Assembly (NCBI GenBank): GCA_937864225.1
Contig: CALMJK010000006.1
Coordinates: forward strand, 124,001 to 188,000
DNA length: 64,000 nt
From: an uncultured bacterium
GTDB taxonomy: Bacteria; Krumholzibacteriota; Krumholzibacteriia; LZORAL124-64-63
Direction: 5' to 3'
The position numbers and the translations under genes are program-made. The notes under the pieces were generated by a model. That model saw nothing but the letters and a program-made list of their open reading frames with translations. It searched no databases and had not been told where the DNA came from. Of this stretch, positions 35,256 to 43,372 are shown piece after piece; position 1 is the first letter of the stretch, and each line of letters opens with the position of its first letter.

Positions 35256-36235
35256 TCCCGCCCACCTCCGTCTAGCCAGGCCACCGTCTCGGTCAACCCC
35301 TCGCGCAACGTCCGCGGCGCGTAGCCGAGGTCGCGGCGCGCGGGCGCGATGTCCGCGGTGCGGCTCTCCAGGAACGTCCTGATCCAGCCGGGCGAGAGCG
35401 CGGGCAGGTCGCCGAGGCCACCCAGCAGCACGGTCAGGCGCGCCAGCGCCACGCCGGCCGCGGGCGGCAGCGCCAGCATGCGCCGCCGCGGCACGCCGGC
35501 GATCTCCGCGGCCAGTTCCAGGTACGCGGTCAGCGGCACGTTCTCTGGGCCCCCCAGCACGTACGCCGTGCCGCGCCCCCCGCGCCGCGCGGCCAGCAGG
35601 ATGCCGTCGGCGACGTCGTCCACGTGCACCCAGTTCGCGAGGGCGCCGCCGTCGTCGAGGCGCAGGCGCAGCCTTCCCGACAGATAGAGTGCGAGCAGGC
35701 GCGTGGCCCCGTTCGCTGCGTTCAGGGGCCCGGGTCCGTACACGCGCGTCGGGCGCACGATGACTGCGTCGAGCCCGGTCGCGGCTTGCGCGAGCACGGA
35801 CATTTCCGCCTGTTGCTTGCTCGTCTCGTAGGGCGTGAGCCGGGCGGCCGCGCCGCGCACGGGCGCGGGACGGTCGGGAGGCGCGACCAGCCATGTCGAA
35901 ACGTGGACGAAGCGGCGCACGCCGGCTTCGGCGGCCGCGCGCAGCAGCTCGTGCACGGCCGCCGCGTTCACGGCGGCGAAGGTGCCGGGGTGACGCGCGT
36001 GCGGCCTGGCGAGCGCGGCCAGGTGCAGCACGGTGTCGGCCCGCTCCACCGCCCGCGCGACGGCCCAGCGGTCGCTCAGGTCACCGCGCACCACCTGCAC
36101 GCGTTCGGCATCGCCTGGCGCCAGACGCGCCGGGTCGCGCACGAGCACGCGGATCTCGTCATCGCCGTCGAACATGCGGCGCAGGACGCGCCGCCCCACG
36201 AAGCCGGTGACTCCGGTCACGAGCGTGATGGCCAT
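35249..36235 (-). CDS. NAD-dependent epimerase/dehydratase (extended SDR)
   Basis: The 328-residue protein has the Rossmann motif TGVTGFVGRRVLRR (residues 7-20), the VLHLAA segment, the SDR active-site pair in LTPYETSKQQAE (YxxxK) with a preceding STWLVAP Ser/Thr, and VRPTRVYGPG. A hydrophobic LPPAAGVALARLTVLLGGLGDLP stretch near residue 260 resembles 3-beta-hydroxysteroid-dehydrogenase-type SDRs that act on lipids. GGGAGGTGA precedes the ATG. It overlaps PAP2 (by 19 nt) and CPBP (by 7 nt). Substrate unknown; lipid or isoprenoid modification is possible from context. Confidence 0.88.
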   Translation of the reverse strand: MAITLVTGVTGFVGRRVLRRMFDGDDEIRVLVRDPARLAPGDAERVQVVRGDLSDRWAVARAVERADTVLHLAALARPHARHPGTFAAVNAAAVHELLRAAAEAGVRRFVHVSTWLVAPPDRPAPVRGAAARLTPYETSKQQAEMSVLAQAATGLDAVIVRPTRVYGPGPLNAANGATRLLALYLSGRLRLRLDDGGALANWVHVDDVADGILLAARRGGRGTAYVLGGPENVPLTAYLELAAEIAGVPRRRMLALPPAAGVALARLTVLLGGLGDLPALSPGWIRTFLESRTADIAPARRDLGYAPRTLREGLTETVAWLDGGGREW

Positions 36236-37176
36236 GCCCGTTCACCTCCCGCGATGGCGGTCGCCCGCCGTCCCGCGATCGTTCGACGTCTCGGCGCGAG
36301 GGCGCGACGCGGACCGAGCGCCGCGTTGAGCAGCAGCGCCCACGCCGCGCCGGCCGCGGCGTCGAGCGCGTAGTGGTTGCCCGTGTAGACGGTCGAGAGC
36401 ACGACCGCCGCCGCCCAGCCCGCGAGCCAGGGCGCGAGACGGCGGCTCCCGGCGCGCCAGGCTAGACAGGCGGACATGACGGACGCGGCGCAGTGCGAGC
36501 TGGGAAAGGCGGTGCCGGGCGAGTCGCCGGCGGCGCGCAGCGCCGCGGCCAGGCTAGCGAAGAGACCGTGCCCGGCTCCAGCTCCCTCCGCTAGGCGCGG
36601 TCCGCAGACCGGCAGCGCCGCCGAAACGGCGAAGCAGCCCAGATACGTCGCCACCATGCCGAGCGTCGCGGCCCGGAACTCGTCGCGCCGCTGGCGCAAC
36701 ACCGCGCGCAGGGGCACGACGACGATGAGGACGAAGTACGAAAGGTAGGCGAAGTGCGCCGCTTCCTGCAGCCAGCGTCCGGACGCGGCCAACGCCCAGG
36801 TCCGGTGCAAGGGTCCACCGAAAAGCGCGAGATCGAGTCGGGCGATCAGCGGGTCGCGCGTCGCTGCTTGCGAGACGGCGTGCAGTCTCCCCAATTCGCT
36901 CCACGCCACGACCCAGACGAGCCAGGGGTAGGCGTCGCGCAGGGCCCCAGCCATCCCGCCGCGACGGCGCCCGCCGCCGCGCAGCCACGCGGGCAGCAGC
37001 CACGCCGCCGCGGCGTGCAGGATGGCCCAGACCGCAGCGGACGACTCCCGTCCGGCGGCCGCGAGCCACGCGGCGCACAGCAGAACGTTCCACACCACCA
37101 CGACGCGATCGATCGGCAGGAGGCGGCCAGCGTCGGCGGGCGCGGCGGCGCCGGCGGGATTCAACCGTGGATCCAT
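36217..37176 (-). CDS. PAP2-superfamily membrane phosphatase/transferase
   Basis: The 319-residue integral membrane protein has six or more hydrophobic segments. It keeps the acid-phosphatase motifs GTAFPSSHCAASVMSA (motif 2, His) and STVYTGNHYALDAAAGA (motif 3, His and Asp), while the third motif (K-x6-RP) is not obvious, as in AUR1/IPC-synthase-like members. Such proteins dephosphorylate lipid phosphates or transfer phospho-head-groups. The GAGGGGG site precedes its ATG. It overlaps both flanking SDR genes, so an operon for a lipid or isoprenoid intermediate is likely. Confidence 0.85.
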   Translation of the reverse strand: MDPRLNPAGAAAPADAGRLLPIDRVVVVWNVLLCAAWLAAAGRESSAAVWAILHAAAAWLLPAWLRGGGRRRGGMAGALRDAYPWLVWVVAWSELGRLHAVSQAATRDPLIARLDLALFGGPLHRTWALAASGRWLQEAAHFAYLSYFVLIVVVPLRAVLRQRRDEFRAATLGMVATYLGCFAVSAALPVCGPRLAEGAGAGHGLFASLAAALRAAGDSPGTAFPSSHCAASVMSACLAWRAGSRRLAPWLAGWAAAVVLSTVYTGNHYALDAAAGAAWALLLNAALGPRRALAPRRRTIAGRRATAIAGGERAWPSRS

Positions 37177-38141
37177 CGTTGCCCCCTCAGCCAGGCCACG
37201 GTCTCATCGATGCCGCGCGCCAGCGGCCAGGCCGGCGCGAAGCCGAGTTCGTGCATGGCGGGCGTCGGGTCGCAGACCCAGCTGCGCCCGGTCAATTCGC
37301 GCACGCGGTCGCGATTGAGTTGCGCGGCGCGACCGCGCAGATGGGCGCACCCTTCCGACGCGACGGCGAAGACGCGCGCGACCGACTCCGGCAGGCTCAC
37401 GCGCAGCGGGCGACGCCCGAGCGCGCGCCCCGCGGCGCCGACAAAATCCATCCACGTCACGGTCTCGGGGTGCGCGATGCACCAGGTGCGTCCGGCCGCC
37501 TCCGGCGAGGCGGCGGCGAGCAACCCGGCCACGGCGTCGGCGACGTAGACGAGGCTCAGCGGCCGATCCCAGTCACCCACCGTGACGGCCACGCCGTGCT
37601 GGATCATGCGCAACAGCTTGGGCACCATCACGTCGCGCGGCCCGTACACGGCGGGAAAGCGCAGGATCGTCGCGGGCACGCGATCCGCCCAGGCGTGCAC
37701 GACCGCCTCGGCCATCAGTTTCGATTGCCCGTAGTGAGACAGCGGGCAGGGCACCGTGCGCGCGTCGAGTGGCTCACCGTTGCGTCCGGGCCCAGCCGCC
37801 GCCAGCGACGACATGAAGACAACCAGCGGGGGCGACGGCGCGGCCGCGGCCGCGCGCAGCAGGTGATCGGTCCCTTCGGTGTTGACGACATAACAGTCGC
37901 GCGCCGAGCGGCCTTCGGTCAGGGCAGCGAGGTGGAAGACGACGTCGGCGTCGGCGAGGATCCCGCGCAGACGCGCGACGTCTTGCAGGCCGACGGGGTG
38001 CCACTGCGCCGGCAGGCCGGACAGCCAGCCCTGCCTGGCGCCGGATCGCTCGATGCAGGCGACCTCGTCGCCGCGCGCCAGCAGGGCCTCGATCAGGTGA
38101 CTGCCGGCGAAGCCGGCGCCTCCGGTCACGACCGCGCGCAT
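37161..38141 (-). CDS. NAD-dependent epimerase/dehydratase (extended SDR)
   Basis: The 326-residue protein starts at ATG 38141 after GGGGAGG; the Rossmann motif VTGGAGFAGSHLIEALL begins at residue 5, so the 22-residue upstream extension is not needed. Other motifs are VVFHLAALTEG, MSSLAAAGP (active-site Ser), HYGQSKLMAE (YxxxK) and RFPAVYGPRD. It is a paralogue of the SDR at 35249, keeping the same module order. It follows the alpha/beta-hydrolase gene by 5 nt and overlaps PAP2 by 16 nt. Confidence 0.88.
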   Translation of the reverse strand: MRAVVTGGAGFAGSHLIEALLARGDEVACIERSGARQGWLSGLPAQWHPVGLQDVARLRGILADADVVFHLAALTEGRSARDCYVVNTEGTDHLLRAAAAAPSPPLVVFMSSLAAAGPGRNGEPLDARTVPCPLSHYGQSKLMAEAVVHAWADRVPATILRFPAVYGPRDVMVPKLLRMIQHGVAVTVGDWDRPLSLVYVADAVAGLLAAASPEAAGRTWCIAHPETVTWMDFVGAAGRALGRRPLRVSLPESVARVFAVASEGCAHLRGRAAQLNRDRVRELTGRSWVCDPTPAMHELGFAPAWPLARGIDETVAWLRGQRWIHG

Positions 38142-38146
38142 GCCGG

Positions 38147-39088
38147 TCACCTCCCCACCGCAGGGGCGACCCCCCGCGGGCCCGCCCCGAGCGCGTATGC
38201 GTCGCACGCGCTGGCGGTCGCCCGCGCGACCGCGACCGCCTCCGCCGCGACGATCTCCGGGCGCTCCTCATGCAGGAAATGCCCGGCGCCATCCACCTTC
38301 TCCACCGTGAGTCGGCGCAATCCGCGCAGCATCGCGTTGAACTGGTCCTCGGGCAGCGCGCCGGCATGCGGCGCGCCGCCGATCAACAACGAGACTCGGC
38401 ACGCGATCTGTGGCAGCCGCGGCACCAGAGAATCGGGCTCCACGGACTGTGCCATCGCGCGGAAAGCCCTGGCGGCGGCGCCGAAATCGGCCGCCGGGCC
38501 TGCCAGATAGGCCTGGAGCGTGGCGTCGTCGAGCCAGTCACAGTTCCCCGAGGAGGCCTCGAGGCTGCCGCGGAATCGGCCGCGCACGAACCCCATGCCG
38601 AGGAGCTTCGAGGCGAGCTTGGCCTTGCCGAGCGCGCTCGAGAGCGCGGGCGAGGCCGCGCTCTCGGCCGGTCCTCCCTCGAGAGCGACGATGGCGCGCA
38701 CCAGGTCGGGCCGGCGCCCGGCCAACCGCAACGCCATCGACACGGAGACCCCGTGCGCCACGACGACCGCCGGTCCCACGCGCAGCGAGTCGAGCAAGGC
38801 CGCGAAGCGATCGGCCTGCGCTGTCAGCGAATAGTCAGCTCCCTCGGGACGCGGCGAGGCGCCCACGCCCAGCGGTTCCACCACGATGACGCGGAGGCCC
38901 GCGGCCTCGAGTCGCGGCACGACGCCGCGCCAACCGTGCGCGCAGCCCGACAGGCCGGGGATCAACAGAACCGGTGCGCCGACGCCGGTGTCGCGGTAGT
39001 TGACCGTGACGGCGGCCGCGGCAGCATCGGCGAAGGTCGCCAGCAGGGTTGAGAGCGCCAGCAGTGTGATCGACGACAATCGCTTCAT
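38147..39088 (-). CDS. Exported alpha/beta-hydrolase
   Basis: The 313-residue protein has a signal peptide (MKRLSSITLLALSTLLATFADAAAA, split at residue 20 or so) and an alpha/beta-hydrolase fold: VLLIPGLSGCAHGW (oxyanion region), VVVAHGVSVSM with the nucleophile Ser in G-V-S-V-S rather than GxSxG, and VDGAGHFLHEERP with the catalytic His. The last Gly of the elbow is Ser, uncommon. GGGGAG precedes the ATG. It is the first gene of the five-gene minus operon. Ester or lipid hydrolysis in the periplasm is the likely activity. Confidence 0.85.
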   Translation of the reverse strand: MKRLSSITLLALSTLLATFADAAAAAVTVNYRDTGVGAPVLLIPGLSGCAHGWRGVVPRLEAAGLRVIVVEPLGVGASPRPEGADYSLTAQADRFAALLDSLRVGPAVVVAHGVSVSMALRLAGRRPDLVRAIVALEGGPAESAASPALSSALGKAKLASKLLGMGFVRGRFRGSLEASSGNCDWLDDATLQAYLAGPAADFGAAARAFRAMAQSVEPDSLVPRLPQIACRVSLLIGGAPHAGALPEDQFNAMLRGLRRLTVEKVDGAGHFLHEERPEIVAAEAVAVARATASACDAYALGAGPRGVAPAVGR

Positions 39089-39303
39089 GGTGAACTCCCC
39101 GGGTGGCGCCGCGCCTGATGCGCGGCGCCGTCGCCGGCGCAAGCGCGGGGCCAGCCCGTGGCGCGACGCGGTCGGGCGCGCGATCTCGAGCCGGGAAAAC
39201 GATTTGCGGCCGGAGACGGAGGCAGGAGGTGTGCCGCGGAGAATAGCTCCGGGCGCCGCCATGTACGGAGGAGCGCACAACCTCTGTATCGGGCGCGGCA
39301 CAA

Positions 39304-39345
39304 GGAGAAAGAGGCGACGGGCGGCCCCGCGGGGCCGCCCGTCGC
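39304..39345 (-). terminator. Rho-independent terminator of the S46 peptidase gene
   Basis: A perfect 15-bp inverted repeat (39314-39328 with 39331-39345) is followed on the minus strand by CTCTTTCTCC. It lies 23 nt after the peptidase stop. The 215 bp between it and the hydrolase start codon holds no convincing promoter or small gene. Confidence 0.65.
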
Positions 39346-39367
39346 AAGGGGAACGGCTCGGCCGCGG

Positions 39368-41449
39368 CTAGCGCGCGGTCGCCAGCAGCTCGTCCACGAG
39401 CGGCTGGGCGTCGTAGAGCTTCGCCAGCGCCTGCAGGATCGCGCGCACGTCGACGCAGACGCAGCGCGCGTCCGTCTCGTCGTACACGAAGCTGTTGGCG
39501 TGGCTGGTCTGGTTGCCGTCGAAGGCGACGCCGACCAGGCGGCCCTCGCGGTCGACCAGCGGGCTGCCGGAGTTGCCGCCCGTGATGTCGGCCGTGCAGA
39601 CGAAGTTGAGTGGTTGAGCCAGGTCGAGCGCCTCCCGCCGCTGGCGCAGTCGCTCGGTCAGGGCGAAATCGCCGCGGTCGCCGAAGGAGTGGGCGCGATC
39701 ATAGAGCCCGTGCCACGTCGTGAAGGCGGGCACCAGCGTCGTCGCGGACGGGTAGCCGGACACCTTGCCGAAGCCCAGCCGCAGCGTGCCGGTGGCGTCG
39801 GGGTAGGCGCGGTCGCCGTAGACGGCGAAACGGGCGCGTGCGATCAACGTCGCGGCCTCCTCGTCCACAGCTCGCACGCTGTCGCGCCAGGCCTTTTCGG
39901 CGCGGCGCAGGATCGGATCGACGCGGCGCGCGAGCTCGAGCAACGGGTCGGAGTCCTTCGCCAGGGCCTTCCCCTTGTCCGCCAGCAGGGCCCGCCGCGC
40001 CGCGGCGTCGTCGAGACGCGTGCCGGACAGGTAAGCCGCGGCGGCCTCCTCGGGCGCGCGTCCCTGCAGGACAGCCAATGCCAGCGGGTCCTGCTCGCCG
40101 AGGCCGTCGCGCAGGCGCCGGAACGCGTCGGCGGCGAGCACCTCCTCCATGTCCTTGTGGACCGGGAACGGGGTCTCCAGGCGGCGCAGCAACGAGGGCA
40201 GCTGCGACGCGTGATAGCCGTCGAGGCGCTCGGCGTCCGGCTTGGCGACCTCGGCGGCGTAGCGCACCATGTGCAGCGCGTTGCCGAAGAAGCGGCTGCC
40301 GGGCATCTCCATGCGGTAGAGGCGATCCTGTTCGTGCGCGCGCGCCCAGGCCACCGATCCGGCCGCCAACGGCCAGGCGCGGCCGTACTGGGACGAGATG
40401 TTCAAGTTCGCCGCCACGGCGTCGCGCAGATCCTTCTCCTGCGCCGCCTTGATGGCCTGCAGCGCCGGGTCGCACAGGCCGGCGTATTCCCCCTCCAGGC
40501 TCTTAAGCGAGTTCCCGTAGAAGTAGTCCACGGTGCGGCCGCGTCGCGCCTCCTCCTCGCCTCGCGCCATGTAGCCGCGCAGCACCTCGCGCTGGTGCCG
40601 CAGGCGCGCCAGACGCTCGGGATAGACCAGCTCGCGCTCGTAGTCGAGCCAAGCCGCCACGCGCAGCCGCTCGGTCCTGCCCGGATTGCCCGAGACGAAG
40701 ACGAGCTCGTTCTCCTCGACGCCCGTCGGGTCGGTCGCCAGGAAGTGGTCCACCTTCGCCGGCTGTCCGTTCTCCCAGACGCGCAAGAAGGCGATGTCGA
40801 GATCGTGGCGCGGATAGCAGAAGTTGTCCCAGTCGCCGCCGAAGGAGGCCGCCTGGATCTCGGGACAGAACACCAGGCGGATGTCGGTGTACTCGCGGTA
40901 GCGGTACAGGTCGTGGCGCGCCCCGCCGTAAAGCGTCACGACCGCGCCTTTCAGGCCCGTCTTCTTTAGGCATTCCGTCTCGATGGCCGCCTTGGCCGCG
41001 GCGCGGGCGACGCGGGCGGTCGCTGCGTCCGTCCCGGGTTTGATCGCCGCCTCCACGCGGGCTGTGACGTCCTCGATCGACACCAGCACCTGCACCGTGT
41101 TGCCCGGCAGCGGGATCTCCTGCTCTCTCGTCGCGGCGTAGAACCCGTCGAGCACGTAGTTGCGCTCCCGCGTCGAGATCCGTTGGATCGAAGAGAGCGC
41201 GACGTGGTGGTTGGTGAGGACCAGGCCGTCCGGCGAGACGAAGGCCGCGCTGGCGCCCGGGTCCACGCTGGCCAGCCGCAGATGGTCGAGCCAAGCCTGC
41301 GTGGGGGCGAAGCCGTGTCGCGCCTGGATCTGCTCCAAGGGCGCGCGGTCAAAGAGCCACATGCCCTCGTCGCCGCGAGCGGTGGCCGTGGCGAGCGTGT
41401 GGATGGCGAGGGCCAGCAGCGTGGCCCGCCCGATCTTGAGACCGGTCAT
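39368..41449 (-). CDS. S46-family dipeptidyl-peptidase (DPP7/DPP11-like)
   Basis: The 693-residue exported serine peptidase removes dipeptides from protein fragments in the periplasm. A signal peptide (to about residue 26) precedes GMWLFDRAP, typical of mature S46 enzymes. The triad is visible: TNHHVAL (His81/82), YPRHDLDIAF (Asp218) and ITGGNSGSP (Ser627). The length is near the 690-720 of known DPPs. Specificity (hydrophobic versus acidic P1) depends on a position near the Ser that I cannot assign. GAGGAGG precedes the ATG. It lies 83 nt after the ACT-domain gene. Confidence 0.92.
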   Translation of the reverse strand: MTGLKIGRATLLALAIHTLATATARGDEGMWLFDRAPLEQIQARHGFAPTQAWLDHLRLASVDPGASAAFVSPDGLVLTNHHVALSSIQRISTRERNYVLDGFYAATREQEIPLPGNTVQVLVSIEDVTARVEAAIKPGTDAATARVARAAAKAAIETECLKKTGLKGAVVTLYGGARHDLYRYREYTDIRLVFCPEIQAASFGGDWDNFCYPRHDLDIAFLRVWENGQPAKVDHFLATDPTGVEENELVFVSGNPGRTERLRVAAWLDYERELVYPERLARLRHQREVLRGYMARGEEEARRGRTVDYFYGNSLKSLEGEYAGLCDPALQAIKAAQEKDLRDAVAANLNISSQYGRAWPLAAGSVAWARAHEQDRLYRMEMPGSRFFGNALHMVRYAAEVAKPDAERLDGYHASQLPSLLRRLETPFPVHKDMEEVLAADAFRRLRDGLGEQDPLALAVLQGRAPEEAAAAYLSGTRLDDAAARRALLADKGKALAKDSDPLLELARRVDPILRRAEKAWRDSVRAVDEEAATLIARARFAVYGDRAYPDATGTLRLGFGKVSGYPSATTLVPAFTTWHGLYDRAHSFGDRGDFALTERLRQRREALDLAQPLNFVCTADITGGNSGSPLVDREGRLVGVAFDGNQTSHANSFVYDETDARCVCVDVRAILQALAKLYDAQPLVDELLATAR

Positions 41450-41532
41450 GGTGCCTCCTCGTGGTCGTGCGCGCGACGGCAGGCCGGGGACGGCCGCCGA
41501 CGATTGATGAAGGCCGCCGCCGGCGGCGGTCC

Positions 41533-41949
41533 TCAGATGCCCAGAGCCCTGGTCGCGGGGCCGAGATCCTCGGGTCGCAGGAAGACGATGTAGCCGAACC
41601 CGCCGCCGCCGTCGGTCACCCCGGTGGCCGCCTGCACGTTCAGTCCGGCCTCGCTCAGACGGCGGTGGATGTCGACGAGCGCTCCGATATGATTCTCGCC
41701 CTGCACCAGGATGGCGGTCCGCGGGTCGCCGAGGCGGTAACCGGCCCGATCCGCCACCGCGGCCAGTTGTTCGTCGCTCTCGGGAAAAACCAGCAATTCC
41801 TCGCGCTCGGCCGAGCCCGTCGGATTGGCGGAGAACGCCACGAGCGCGACGCCCGCCTGCGCGAGGGCGGAGAGGAAGCGGCACGCTTCGCCGGGGCGGT
41901 CGGGAACGCCCACCGAGAAGTAATCGATCTGTCGGATCGACGCTCGCAT
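41533..41949 (-). CDS. Tandem ACT-domain protein
   Basis: The 138-residue protein has two ACT-like halves: DYFSVGVPDRPGEACRFLSALAQAGVAL (about 9-36) and TAILVQGENHIGALVDIHRRLSEAGLNV (about 83-110). The pattern (Pro-Gly/Gly-Ala between strand and helix) is that of small-molecule-sensing ACT pairs that bind amino acids. No catalytic domain is attached, so it may sense a metabolite and act on a partner. The ATG 41949 is preferred over an upstream extension rich in Arg/Pro. GGAGG is about 12 nt upstream. It diverges from the exported protein at 42173. Confidence 0.7.
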   Translation of the reverse strand: MRASIRQIDYFSVGVPDRPGEACRFLSALAQAGVALVAFSANPTGSAEREELLVFPESDEQLAAVADRAGYRLGDPRTAILVQGENHIGALVDIHRRLSEAGLNVQAATGVTDGGGGFGYIVFLRPEDLGPATRALGI

Positions 41950-42094
41950 GCTCTTGTCGGACCTCCGGGCTGCTGGACCGAGCGGCCCGGGTCCCTGCCC
42001 GGGCCGCGTGTTCGTGCAAGGCGCTGCGCATGATAGCACGCGCCGACGCCCGTGGGCGCGCGTGTTTCTCGGAGCCCCCGGGGGAGATCCCCGC

Positions 42095-42149
42095 TTCCCA
42101 ACCGGGCAACCGTGCTCCATATTTGCGACCGCTCGAATGACGTTCATTC
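42095..42149 (+). promoter_or_regulatory. Promoter and downstream palindrome of the 42173 gene
   Basis: TTCCCA (42095-42100) and CATATT (42118-42123) are 17 nt apart. Twelve bases later GAATGA-CGT-TCATTC (42135-42149) is a perfect 6-bp-arm inverted repeat in the predicted leader, which may be an operator. No Shine-Dalgarno sequence is evident before the ATG at 42173. Confidence 0.4.
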
Positions 42150-42172
42150 TCTCGATTTGACGGTGCGGTCCG

Positions 42173-43339
42173 ATGCTCTGTCCCGGCGTCAGATGGCTGC
42201 TCGGCGCCTGCCTCCTCGCGACCGCTCTGCAGGCCGCCGCGCCGCACGCCCGCGCGCAGCAGGCGCCGGCGCCAGCCGACAGTCTGGCGGTCTCGCCGCC
42301 GAGCCCGCCGCCGCCGTCCGCGCGGCAGCGAGGACCCTATTTTTTCTATCGCCGCCTCGACTACGGCAGCGAGGCGCTCGTGCACCCGCTGCGCATGATC
42401 GTCAACAGCGGCTACGGCATCATGCAGGTGGGTGGTCGCGACAACCATCCGTTCGACATCGATTACGAGCGGGGCGCCAGGAACCTCTGGATGAACCTGC
42501 GCGATCCGCTGGCGGCCATCCAGAACGAAGGGTGGGGTCGCTTCCTGCAGGAAGAGATCATTCCCGTCAGCACCAGCTCCCGCGGCGCGCGCTACTGGCC
42601 CAACTACACGCAGCACCTGATCGGCGGCGGCATGAGCTGGCGGCTGATCAAGGAATGGTTCATCGCCCACGATTGGCCGGCGCCGGGGTGGTTGGCGACG
42701 GGGACCATGCTCGGCTACCACGTCCTGAACGAGATCGTCGAGACGAGCGACTACGACGGCTGGACGACCGATCCGGTGGCCGACCTGTACATTTTCGATC
42801 CCGCCGGCATCCTGCTCTTCAGCTCGGACCGCGTCGCGCGCTTCTTCAGCGACACGCTGCACATGGCGGATTGGTCCTACCAGATATGTTACGATCCATG
42901 GGACCAGACGCTCGAGAACATGGGCCAGAACTTCGCCTTGAAACTGCGCCTGCCGCGCTCGCGACGATGGCACCTGTTCTATCACTACGGCACGCACGGC
43001 GAGATCGGTCTGTCTTACTGGCAGGACGACGGCGACTGTTTCTCGGCGGGCGCCGGCCTCATGGCCGGCCGGCTGATCCAACTGGCCGACGGTGTGAGGA
43101 CCGTGGACCTGGTGCCGACAGCCGGCGTGTTCTGGGATCGCAACAACTCGCTCATGGCCAGTTTCATCTTCGCCGACACGCAGGCTTATCGCTGGCGGCT
43201 GAACGTATACCCCGGCGTCGTGCGGCTAGGAGCCTGGTCGCCCGGGTTTTACGCGGCGCTCAACTGGAGCAACCGCTTCGAAGCCGGCGTGACCATCAGC
43301 GCGCGACTCCCGCTCGGCGTGGCCAGCGGCGGGAGCTGA
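42173..43339 (+). CDS. Exported protein of unknown function, probably outer membrane
   Basis: The 388-residue product has a signal peptide (MLCPGVRWLLGACLLATALQ, cleavage near ARAQQA) and a Pro/Ala-rich linker. The mature region has amphipathic segments (PYFFYRRLDY, GYHVLNEIVETSDYDGW, LADGVRTVDLVPTAGVFWD) and ends with strand-like FYAALNWSNRFEAGVTISARLPLG, typical of a membrane barrel end. No family was recognised with confidence. It precedes dinB by 33 nt; whether they share a transcript is unclear. Confidence 0.65.
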   Translation: MLCPGVRWLLGACLLATALQAAAPHARAQQAPAPADSLAVSPPSPPPPSARQRGPYFFYRRLDYGSEALVHPLRMIVNSGYGIMQVGGRDNHPFDIDYERGARNLWMNLRDPLAAIQNEGWGRFLQEEIIPVSTSSRGARYWPNYTQHLIGGGMSWRLIKEWFIAHDWPAPGWLATGTMLGYHVLNEIVETSDYDGWTTDPVADLYIFDPAGILLFSSDRVARFFSDTLHMADWSYQICYDPWDQTLENMGQNFALKLRLPRSRRWHLFYHYGTHGEIGLSYWQDDGDCFSAGAGLMAGRLIQLADGVRTVDLVPTAGVFWDRNNSLMASFIFADTQAYRWRLNVYPGVVRLGAWSPGFYAALNWSNRFEAGVTISARLPLGVASGGS

Positions 43340-43372
43340 TCCGGCCGGCGGTTCCGGAAAAGGCGGCCTGAG

